A model generated the notes under the pieces. The model saw nothing but the letters and a program-made list of their open reading frames with translations. It was not told the origin of the DNA and ran no database searches. Made by a program: the position numbers and the translations under genes. From Brucella pituitosa (GTDB lineage: Bacteria > Pseudomonadota > Alphaproteobacteria > Rhizobiales > Rhizobiaceae), in the NCBI RefSeq assembly GCF_003049685.1, contig NZ_PYSY02000001.1, positions 1,240,001 to 1,304,000 of the forward strand: a stretch of 64,000 bases of DNA. Reading direction: 5' to 3'. This document shows, piece after piece, positions 48,090 through 54,551 of the stretch. Each line of letters opens with the position of its first letter. Position 1 is the stretch's first letter.

Positions 48090-48671
48090 ATGATTGAAAA
48101 CTTACCTATGCCTGCATCCATTCGTGAACGCCTAATGAGCGTTGTTTCCGGGCGGCATTATCTTATTGCGACTGATGGGTCATGCATCCGTAACCCCGGT
48201 CGCGGCGGCTGGTCTTACGTCAAGCAGCTCAAAGAAGGCGATAAGCTTCTCCGGCAAGGGGTGAATGCTCGCCAATCATCTGAGAGAGTCACGACGAATA
48301 TCAAGATGGAAATGACCGCAGCACTCAAAGCTGTGAAAGGTATTGCCGAGACTGAGACACCCGTTATCATCGTTAGTGATAATTTGATGCTTTGTAAGGG
48401 AATGACTGAATGGCTTCCGGGATGGAAGGCGAAAGGTTGGAGGAGGACAACAGGTGCTTTAGAAAACAGTGGCTTATGGAAATCTTTGGATGCGGCCTGT
48501 GAAGGGAAGAATGTTCATTGGGTATGGGTGAAGGGCCATGCGGGTTATCAGCTTAACGAAATGGCTGATACGCTGGCACGGAATGCCGCTGAGGGAAAAT
48601 ATCCGAACGGACCAGACAGCGTTAAGGCCATGTATCCACATTGGTTTGAAGACCAAACTGGAGTGCTGTAA
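48090..48671 (+). CDS. Ribonuclease H (RNase HI type)
   Basis: 193 aa from MIENLPMPASI; an ATG 15 nt upstream is possible, but GAGG lies inside that longer frame and 9 nt before this start. Catalytic residues: Asp in YLIATDGSCIRNPGRGGW, Glu in KMEMTAALKAV, Asp in IIVSDNLML, and the final Asp with its conserved His/Asn in WVKGHAGYQLNEMADTLARN. It removes RNA from RNA-DNA hybrids. In a T7-like setting, where replication is primed by transcripts or short primers, an element-borne RNase H would suit primer removal. The pair of promoter-like motifs follows directly. Confidence 0.88.
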   Translation: MIENLPMPASIRERLMSVVSGRHYLIATDGSCIRNPGRGGWSYVKQLKEGDKLLRQGVNARQSSERVTTNIKMEMTAALKAVKGIAETETPVIIVSDNLMLCKGMTEWLPGWKAKGWRRTTGALENSGLWKSLDAACEGKNVHWVWVKGHAGYQLNEMADTLARNAAEGKYPNGPDSVKAMYPHWFEDQTGVL

Positions 48672-48673
48672 CC

Positions 48674-48696
48674 AATTACACCCCACCATAGGAGAT
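48674..48696 (+). promoter_or_regulatory. T3/T7-type RNA polymerase promoter-like motif, copy 3
   Basis: AATTACACCCCACCATA followed by GGAGAT, predicted +1 at 48691. It lies 22 bp upstream of copy 4, in the same register and orientation. Confidence 0.6.
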
Positions 48697-48718
48697 ATTA
48701 CCCCTCACCATAGGAGAA
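48696..48718 (+). promoter_or_regulatory. T3/T7-type RNA polymerase promoter-like motif, copy 4
   Basis: Positions -16 to +4 read ATTACCCCTCACCATAGGAG, predicted +1 at 48713. Over -16 to +2 it matches the T3 promoter (ATTAACCCTCACTAAAGG) at 15 of 18 positions and the T7 promoter at 14 of 18, including -9C to -5C and the TATAG-like start. Confidence 0.7.
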
Positions 48719-48740
48719 GTCCTTAATTAAACCTAATCAG

Positions 48741-48811
48741 AAACCTAAGCCATTACCTATAATGTATAATTAGATTAAACATAATAGGTAAGACCTTAGG
48801 TAATACCTAAG
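48741..48811. repeat. AT-rich inverted repeats with AGGTAA/TTACCT words
   Basis: CCTAAGCCATTACCTATAAT (48744 onward) is imperfectly repeated in inverse orientation at 48780-48800. It is followed by the perfect 17-bp palindrome CTTAGGTAATACCTAAG at 48795-48811. Confidence 0.6.
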
Positions 48812-49037
48812 TAGAAGATGTGTGAAGATTGATTGTGGTCTTTGTTCAATATTCGCTGTGGTCCTATACTTAGCGTCGATAGAAGGTACTCCTTAGACCG
48901 AAAAGTGACAAGGGCCGTAGATAATCTCCACAGCCCTCATCATTCTTGTTCTAAGCGCAAGGGGTCTTCCAAACGGAGCCTTCCTTGATTTTCGATATTA
49001 GGCAAGCGCCTGAGGAGGCGCAAGCCGTTCCGGTCTC

Positions 49038-49472
49038 ATGAACGTAGTTTCCTCCAACCTCACCATCGCTACGCCTATGGTTACCCTCCAGAATGGCAAA
49101 GCGTTCGCCAATAGCCGTGATGTTGCTGAGTATTTCGGTAAACGCCACGATAACATTCTCAGAGCCTTGACCATGCTGGAATGTAGCCGCGAATTTTACG
49201 ACCTCAATTTTGAGGCGGTAACATTTGAGTTTCAGAACGGACGTGGTGGTACGCAAACTGGCCGTGCCTTCAACATGACCAAGGACGGCTCCACTCTCCT
49301 CGCGATGGGCTTCACTGGGAAACAGGCTTTCCAGTTCAAAATTGCCTACATCACCCGCTTTAATGAGATGGAAGCTGCCCTCCGAACACAAGCCGAGCAG
49401 GGTGGCCCCCGCAGTACGTTCTCGTGCTGCACTCAATCGAAAATGAACAGCGCATCCTTGATACGGACTTAG
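49038..49472 (+). CDS. Rha-family phage regulatory protein, N-terminal part (probably frameshifted)
   Basis: 144 aa as read. Residues about 14-118 form a Rha domain: VTLQNGKAFANSRDVAEYFGKRHDNILRAL, then NMTKDGSTLLAMGFTGKQAFQFKIAYITRFNEME (both quoted in part). Rha proteins are phage regulators often fused to an antirepressor-type C-terminal domain. After RTQAEQGG the frame turns into unlikely sequence. One extra C in the GGCCCCCG run near 49403 would continue it as GGPPQYVLVLHSIENEQ, directly into the next frame. Likely a single gene 49038-49831 broken by a homopolymer indel. Confidence 0.65.
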   Translation: MNVVSSNLTIATPMVTLQNGKAFANSRDVAEYFGKRHDNILRALTMLECSREFYDLNFEAVTFEFQNGRGGTQTGRAFNMTKDGSTLLAMGFTGKQAFQFKIAYITRFNEMEAALRTQAEQGGPRSTFSCCTQSKMNSASLIRT

Positions 49473-49831
49473 CGGAACGGCTTGGCTATGAGCGCCCAAG
49501 CGTTATTCGTGAACTGATTGGCCGAAAGGAGGTAGAGCTGTCTCGTTATGGTGTTTGCCGCAGCGTACGGCAAACCTCAGGCGCTAAGGGGGGGCGACCT
49601 TCGGTTGCCTATTATCTCAACGAAGAGCAGGCTCTTTTGGTTTGCATGTTCTCCGATACGGACAACGCTTCGAACGTCCGAAAGCAAGTCATCGACACGT
49701 TCATGGCCGTCCGCCGTGGGCAATTGCAGCCAGCGGTTCCAGCTCTGCCAAACTTCACCGACCCAGCCGAGGCCGCTATCGCTTGGGCTACGGAAAAGTT
49801 CAGGTGCTTCCTGACAGTCCAGCAGCAATAA
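49424..49831 (+). CDS. Phage antirepressor-like C-terminal part of the Rha protein
   Basis: 135 aa from a GTG, or more probably the 3' half of the upstream Rha gene. LHSIENEQRILDTDLAERLGY and RPSVIRELIGRKEVELSRYG resemble a DNA-binding antirepressor region. ASNVRKQVIDTFMAVRRGQLQ is the typical ending of KilA-C/Rha-associated domains. It overlaps the preceding frame by 49 bp in another register. Its tail overlaps the convergent small membrane protein gene by 32 bp. Confidence 0.55.
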   Translation: MLHSIENEQRILDTDLAERLGYERPSVIRELIGRKEVELSRYGVCRSVRQTSGAKGGRPSVAYYLNEEQALLVCMFSDTDNASNVRKQVIDTFMAVRRGQLQPAVPALPNFTDPAEAAIAWATEKFRCFLTVQQQ

Positions 49832-50195
49832 TTTGCTGGATTAGCTGCTCCAAGGCGCTCACCAGCCAGACGTTAAACGCTACTCCCAATATCCCTGCTG
49901 CCCACAGTGAAGTTTCGCGCCAACGGCCTTTGAGTGACAATTTCCTAAGTGTCAGCAATACGCCAGTTCGGAAATAGACACCTGTAACGAGTAGCATCAC
50001 CAAATAGGCGACGATATAAAGCGCCCATATTGCGAACGAAGTATCTTTTTGCGTTACAGCGAATTGAAGTGCACCGAGTAACACTACACTTTGAATGTAG
50101 TTAAATGTCGCGCTGTGTAGTTTCGTAGCATTTGCAGCCCACTCGTGATAAAACTCTTCACTCTCGTCTTGTTCTCTTAGCAGGCGTTTAAACAA
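49800..50195 (-). CDS. Small membrane protein, unknown function
   Basis: 131 aa. An amphipathic N-terminus (MFKRLLREQDESEEFYHEWA) is followed by three hydrophobic segments (SVVLLGALQFAV, FAIWALYIVAYLVMLLVTGVYF, AGILGVAFNVWLVSAL). Reads as a genuine protein rather than a shadow. Opposite in orientation to its island neighbours, like a cargo (moron) gene. No family recognised; SLATT/S-4TM-like defence membrane proteins have comparable topology, but no motif supports that. Confidence 0.55.
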   Translation of the reverse strand: MFKRLLREQDESEEFYHEWAANATKLHSATFNYIQSVVLLGALQFAVTQKDTSFAIWALYIVAYLVMLLVTGVYFRTGVLLTLRKLSLKGRWRETSLWAAGILGVAFNVWLVSALEQLIQQIIAAGLSGST

Positions 50196-50371
50196 TTTAT
50201 CTCAGCCTCCATTGTTGGGCTAAAAATAACAGAAAAATTCGAGGCGGCAATCGATAGATAGGAAATGCGCGTACCCCCCCTCTGCCCCCTTTGCGCTGGC
50301 TAGTCGCTCTCTTGACTTGCATTCAACCCTCTGAGATTCTTAGGGAATTGCCATAAACATGCGGGGCTTCG

Positions 50372-50737
50372 GTGCGGAAAAAGGCTGGTATTAATAAACT
50401 CTTGAGACTGACTGAGATTTACCGGCTGCTGGAAACCTTTCGAGAGCTGCGCCCTGAGATGCCCATGCAAATGGCCTCGGTGTTCCTCGTGGTTGCCATG
50501 AGGCCGGGAGTGCAGCAATGCGACCTGCCAGACATTATCGGCGTCAGTCAGTCATCAATCTCCCGCAACATTACAGCGCTCACTTCACGGACGCGCCATG
50601 GAGCAGAAGGTTTGAACCTTATCAGGCGTAGTCTCGACCCTGAGGGTGGAAGGTCGCCAGTGATTCATTTGACGACAGCGGGGAAACAATTGGCTGACCG
50701 GCTGTTAAGCGTTGTGTCAGTCAGCAGCGCTGCCTAA
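50372..50737 (+). CDS. Winged-helix (MarR-like) regulator
   Basis: 121 aa from a GTG start (MRKKAGINKLLRLTEIYRLL). The winged helix is seen in PGVQQCDLPDIIGVSQSSISRNITAL (recognition helix) and a basic wing, RRSLDPEGGRSPVIHLTTAGKQLADRL, the typical MarR ending. Probably controls island genes or its downstream nuclease gene (36 bp away, same strand). Confidence 0.7.
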   Translation: MRKKAGINKLLRLTEIYRLLETFRELRPEMPMQMASVFLVVAMRPGVQQCDLPDIIGVSQSSISRNITALTSRTRHGAEGLNLIRRSLDPEGGRSPVIHLTTAGKQLADRLLSVVSVSSAA

Positions 50738-50773
50738 CATCTTAATCGCGTAGATAACGAAAAGGGGTTGGCA

Positions 50774-51358
50774 GTGGATAGTTGGCAAGGTTCGCGAGAA
50801 AGAATGGCCGAAGCTGAGGTTTCACTTCGTCTTGCGGAATACTTAAGCGAACTGGATGGTTTTGCAGGCCATGTTGATGTTGCTATTGACGGTGCATCTG
50901 TTTCAGTTGGCGGAGCGATTGTATTCGAGATTTCAGCATATCTGCAAAGCCAAGGCTGGATGAAAATCGAAGGGCTCCCCAAAAGCAAGAACGATTGGAC
51001 AGGCATCTACAAACGAGCGAGCGCCACTCTTCGCGTCCATTCTCGTTCAGGGATTGGTGATGTTGTGGCATCAATCGATGGCAGAATGATTATCGCAGAA
51101 TGCAAGAAGGGGCCCCTTGTTACCAAGCCCGGAAGCCCTGAAAGGCCCTTGCTGAACAACGCATTAGGCCAAGCACTGCTTATTAATGCATCCGATACTG
51201 ATATTGTTGTGGCTGCTGTTCCAGACAGTCCAGCATTTAGAAAACTTGCTGAGGTGTGGAGGGAGAGGCCGCGCTTGAAGCGGGCAGGGATTCAGATAGT
51301 TCTTGTAAATCGCGATGGTTCTGTCGCGGGCCTAACTATCAAGGCGTCTCAAAAGTAA
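50774..51358 (+). CDS. PD-(D/E)XK-type nuclease-like protein
   Basis: 194 aa from GTG (MDSWQGSRERMAEAEVS); AAGGGG lies 6 nt upstream, while the TTG 6 nt earlier has no spacing. The core reads RSGIGDVVASIDGRMIIAECKKGPL, an arrangement G-D-x(n)-E-x-K as in PD-(D/E)XK restriction/Holliday-type nucleases. A preceding helix (ISAYLQSQGWMKIEG) corresponds to the usual N-terminal Glu helix. No methylase gene is adjacent, so it is not a simple restriction-modification system. It could degrade invading DNA or aid the element's own processing. Confidence 0.6.
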   Translation: MDSWQGSRERMAEAEVSLRLAEYLSELDGFAGHVDVAIDGASVSVGGAIVFEISAYLQSQGWMKIEGLPKSKNDWTGIYKRASATLRVHSRSGIGDVVASIDGRMIIAECKKGPLVTKPGSPERPLLNNALGQALLINASDTDIVVAAVPDSPAFRKLAEVWRERPRLKRAGIQIVLVNRDGSVAGLTIKASQK

Positions 51359-51444
51359 ACTTTTGGGATAAAGCTATTGACGTGTCTCAAAACAGTCTCT
51401 AAACGTAAGTCTCAATTCATCCTAAGAGATTTGGAGACAGATTG

Positions 51445-51987
51445 ATGATCGTTGCATATGCCCGTGTGAGTTCTATCGGACAGGACCATAGCAATCAGAT
51501 TGAGCGCCTAAAGGCTGCTGGTGCTGATAAGATTTTCAGCGAGAAGCAATCAGGCTTGGACAAAGACAGGCCGCAACTCGCAGAAGCACTTAACTTCGTC
51601 CGTGAAGGCGACACGCTTATTATCACGAAGCTGGACAGACTGGCACGCTCTGCTTCGCACCTTCATCAAATCCTTGAAATGCTGGATAAGAAGGGCGTAG
51701 GCTTCAAGGTATTGGACGATGCAGCATTGGACACGACCACACGCACGGGCAAGCTCATGTTCGGCATTCTCGCATCAATGGCTGAGTTTGAGACTGCCTT
51801 GCGTAAAGAGCGCCAGCTTGAAGGAATAGCTAAGGCGAAAGCCAGAGGCGAAACAGGAGGGCGTCCTAAGACCGTTGATGAGGACGCCATAAGAAGCATG
51901 AAGGCAAACGGTAAGACTGTGCCTGAGATTGTGAAGGCATCTGGTGTAAGCCGTGCAGCGGTTTATAGGGCGCTTTCGCCTGTGTAG
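51445..51987 (+). CDS. Serine recombinase (resolvase/invertase family)
   Basis: 180 aa. The N-terminal catalytic domain starts MIVAYARVSSIGQD with the nucleophilic Ser in ARVSS, and continues EKQSGLDKDRPQL, DTLIITKLDRLARSASHL and GILASMAEFETALRKERQLEGI. The C-terminal Hin-type helix-turn-helix is KTVPEIVKASGVSRAAVYRAL. Small resolvase/invertase of Tn3/Hin size. No recognised invertible segment or res site nearby. GGAGAC lies upstream of the start. Confidence 0.92.
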   Translation: MIVAYARVSSIGQDHSNQIERLKAAGADKIFSEKQSGLDKDRPQLAEALNFVREGDTLIITKLDRLARSASHLHQILEMLDKKGVGFKVLDDAALDTTTRTGKLMFGILASMAEFETALRKERQLEGIAKAKARGETGGRPKTVDEDAIRSMKANGKTVPEIVKASGVSRAAVYRALSPV

Positions 51988-52201
51988 GCGTATCTGTTTT
52001 TTTCTCGATTCCCGTTAGAGTCCATTTAGAAGGTTGAGATGTTCTCCTTTGCCATGTTCGTGATAGGGTTTTTACTATGAGCAACGACGAAACTGTCTCG
52101 GCTAGGAATTGACTTACCGAGACAGTTTGCCACCCGCCAATAAAGCCGGAATCTATCGGTGTATTTGAAGCTCTGTGGGTAATTTTTGATTTACAATATG
52201 C

Positions 52202-52941
52202 TTAAGAGATCATGGATGCGGAAGGAATAGCGGCCTTAAGACTGCTCAGCATTGATGGAGATATAATCCAGCCTTGTAGACTACCATTCCATTTTCCACC
52301 ATTCTCTTTGATTTTTTTCTTTGTGTGGTTTGGTATTACCTTTTACTAAATATCCTTTACCATAGGACTCAATTGTAACACCTTCTGTTACTTCTTTGGA
52401 GGAAACTTTTTTCGGTGTGCGACGAACTGTATCTTTAGGTTTTTGTATAGGAGCAGCATCTGATGTTATATTCACATCTTGAAAAGACTTGAGTTTTTTC
52501 GAGCTGGTTGCCAATTTGCATACATGCAGGGTTTAGTGCAGCAGTAAGATTTCCATCGGACCGGTTGTTTTCATAAACCAATGGTGTGATACCAGCTAGA
52601 TCACTTGGAAGGTGCATGGTTCCTGCGTTCTCCGGAACGAGGAAATAGCATCTCTCAGCACCTAAGCGACCTATAAATAAACCTAATTCAAATATAACGT
52701 TATCTCTAACCGTTGGATTTGTCATCTCGCGCATGATGGTGATATCATCTGGTGAGAAAACGAAAATGCCAAAGTCAGATGTTCTCAATGTATTAATGAG
52801 TGATGATAATGTACTTGTTGACGGTATAAAGACACCTTTATCCCAAACTGTACACTCGGCTTGCCTCGTGAGGTTGCTATGAATTGCATTTGCAATTGAC
52901 AGACCCTCAGATGATGACCCGATAAAAACTTTTGGCTTCAC
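52202..52941 (-). pseudogene. TIR-domain (CAP12/PF10137-like) protein gene with two A-run frameshifts
   Basis: The intact first part (52435-52941, 168 aa) starts MKPKVFIGSSSEGLSIANAI and contains SDFGIFVFSPDD and TVRDNVIFELGLFIGRLG, where Glu85 is at the position of the TIR NADase catalytic Glu. This is the nucleotide-binding TIR type found in CBASS/Pycsar-type effectors. Removing one A from the A6 run at 52494-52499 continues QLEK into LKSFQDVNITSDAAPIQKPK. Removing one A from the A7 run at 52312-52318 then gives KPHKEKIKENGGKWNG plus SLQGWIISPSML, a small C-terminal domain ending at 52202. The total would be about 245 aa. Two coding blocks restored by the same kind of indel argue for pseudogenisation, phase variation by slippage, or homopolymer sequencing error. 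Confidence 0.72.
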
Positions 52942-53060
52942 AATTCTCTCCTCGCAAGCTTATTTTAGTCTTTAGTTTTTTCGGATAGCATTCATTTTTT
53001 CTAAGTCAATTGATACTTTAGTAATTGTAAATATATAAGCATCAGGAAATATACACAAAA

Positions 53061-53345
53061 TCATACTGCTGATCTCTTTGCCCATACCTTTAGCATTGCA
53101 TTCACCTTCGGCTGAATGCGCCTTCTAGCTTCCTCCCGATCTAACCCATGCAACAGAAGGGTTTCATATTCGGTCATCTGGTGTCGCAAGATGCCGTCCA
53201 TGGTGATGCCTACGGCACGACCTAGCTTCACGCCTTCCCATTGGCGCTCTGAAATTATCCTCGATATATGCTCCACGGCAAAGTCAGGGCAGCAGGGGTG
53301 CTTCTTTCGTATGTGTCGAGCGACGATCTCAAAAGTAAAAAACAT
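53061..53345 (-). CDS. DUF2293-like small protein
   Basis: 94 aa. The core GRAVGITMDGILRHQMTEYETLLLHGLDREEARRRI (quoted in part by its features H-x3-T-x-Y-E-x-L-L and GLDREEAR) follows the DUF2293 pattern of RHxxTDYDxLLxxGYDxxxAR and ends with NAMLKVWAKR. These proteins are short, conserved and of unknown function. Located between the TIR and HEPN genes, all on the minus strand. Confidence 0.6.
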   Translation of the reverse strand: MFFTFEIVARHIRKKHPCCPDFAVEHISRIISERQWEGVKLGRAVGITMDGILRHQMTEYETLLLHGLDREEARRRIQPKVNAMLKVWAKRSAV

Positions 53346-53410
53346 AAATCTTCTTCCCGGCTCCGTGCTCGTCTTGTGCGGTCAGGTCCGCACTTTGAGA
53401 AGCGGGTCAA

Positions 53411-54265
53411 TTATTCCAGATTTCCTGCAACTGCTTGTTCATCTAGCTCGGTCGGACTGGGTATCCGGCCGAGTTCAACGCATCGAGCCAACAGATTGGA
53501 AAGAATTCTAGCAGCTTGCAAATACCCTTCTCGCAACAATTTTGCGTCTAATGAGGAGCCATGAACTGCCTTAGAACGAATACCGTATGCCTTCTTCACA
53601 TCGTTGAACCACTGCATCTTCTCAGCGTGACTACCATCCATTAGAAGCGCGGTGTAAAGCGCCAATCGGCGGTTCAACTCGCCATCGACGGAAAGCAAAC
53701 CTTCAATTCCCGACCACAGCAGCATAATTCTTGTATCAAAGTCGATAAGTTGCTGGGCGTTGCCATAACATCTCATCGCTCGACTAAACAAAGAGTTTCC
53801 GATTAGCTTATCGAATTTCTCACGATGTTTGCAGGCCCATGTCAAGGAGCTTTCCGACACCAATTTGAGAGACTCAATCGGTCGAAACATCATCGTGCGG
53901 TTTGCCGCAGTCAGAACAGGCTCAGCACCAACAGCATAACTGTACAACGAAAAACAAGGTGTGTGGGTAGCGACTGACAAAAGGTGAAAATCCCAAAGCG
54001 CGTTCCAAGCTTTCGCAGTGAGTTCATGTGGCCTATCTGAGCTTGGATGGATTTCGATAGCAAAACTCTGAGTCTCTTGGCCCGAAATCACTGCAATATA
54101 ATCAGCAAAGTTTCTGCAACTCTTCGCCACAACGTCAGGTGATAAAACCGGCACTTCTGGTGTAATGACGATACCGGAAGCGAGCTCGTAGGGTTGCTCC
54201 AGCCGAATCCCATGCCCAGCAATAACGATAGACCGTGTCCCGCTTTTTTGGGCGATTGTGATCAT
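53411..54265 (-). CDS. ApeA-like HEPN-domain protein
   Basis: 284 aa. The C-terminal half (about 160-265) is an all-helical domain: DTRIMLLWSGIEGLLS, LNRRLALYTALLM, then VKKAYGIRSKAVHGSSL with the R-x4-H motif (Arg230-His235) that is the RNase signature of HEPN domains. LLWxxIExLL plus YxxRSxxVHG is the pattern of ApeA-like HEPN proteins, several of which act in phage defence by cleaving RNA. The N-terminal half is of unrecognised type. Last gene of the island, 150 bp from attR. Confidence 0.68.
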   Translation of the reverse strand: MITIAQKSGTRSIVIAGHGIRLEQPYELASGIVITPEVPVLSPDVVAKSCRNFADYIAVISGQETQSFAIEIHPSSDRPHELTAKAWNALWDFHLLSVATHTPCFSLYSYAVGAEPVLTAANRTMMFRPIESLKLVSESSLTWACKHREKFDKLIGNSLFSRAMRCYGNAQQLIDFDTRIMLLWSGIEGLLSVDGELNRRLALYTALLMDGSHAEKMQWFNDVKKAYGIRSKAVHGSSLDAKLLREGYLQAARILSNLLARCVELGRIPSPTELDEQAVAGNLE

Positions 54266-54330
54266 CTAATCTCTCAAACTGAACGTTAAGCCTAGCCAAT
54301 CTTTGGATTACTAATCGGAAAACTTGACCG

Positions 54331-54353
54331 GCGCTACAATAAACACTACAAAC
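54331..54353 (+). repeat. Possible integrase arm-type sites, right end
   Basis: GCGCTACAA and a related ACTACAAA, matching the words next to the integrase start at the left end. Confidence 0.35.
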
Positions 54354-54415
54354 ACAGGAAATTACCGCAACGAAAAACCCTTTAAAATCAATGGTTGGCA
54401 ACGAAATTCCCGGTT

Positions 54416-54433
54416 TCCCGCCGACCGCACCAC
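54416..54433 (+). repeat. attR: 18-bp direct repeat of the tRNA-Leu 3' end
   Basis: TCCCGCCGACCGCACCAC, identical to 42778-42795; right junction of the island. Sequence on either side differs between the copies. Confidence 0.9.
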
Positions 54434-54551
54434 CCATTCTCCTTGATAAAACATTACAAATTTACTCATGTTTATCGTTTCAAGCTTGTTTGCGCTCTCA
54501 AAGCCATGTAGCCATGCTCGAAATTAATTAGAGTATGCAGAAAGCTGACCG

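Larger units (their letters stand above)
48672..49037. other. Island non-coding region: promoter pair plus AT-rich palindromic segment (origin-like)
   Basis: After two promoter-like motifs comes about 120 bp of AT-rich DNA with repeats of AGGTAA/TTACCT and the perfect palindrome CTTAGGTAATACCTAAG. Two TGGTC words follow (about 48835 and 48860), resembling T7 primase sites. No coding sequence seen. The arrangement resembles the T7 primary origin (tandem promoters, then an AT-rich stretch with primase sites). Confidence 0.45.
42778..54433. mobile_element. Integrated genomic island with T7-like phage features (satellite or prophage remnant)
   Basis: About 11.6 kb bounded by an 18-bp repeat of the tRNA-Leu 3' end. 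A tyrosine integrase lies next to the tRNA. The content is phage-derived: a gp15-like internal virion protein, RNase H, a Rha/antirepressor region, four T3/T7-type promoter-like motifs, a serine recombinase, and a right-end cluster of TIR, DUF2293 and HEPN proteins. No RNA polymerase, terminase, portal, capsid or tail gene. At least three coding frames appear broken at homopolymers. Confidence 0.88.

Noticed and set aside
52281..52514. Separate 77-aa gene starting at a TTG
   Set aside because: Better explained as the frameshifted continuation of the TIR protein; it ends early because of the second A-run shift.
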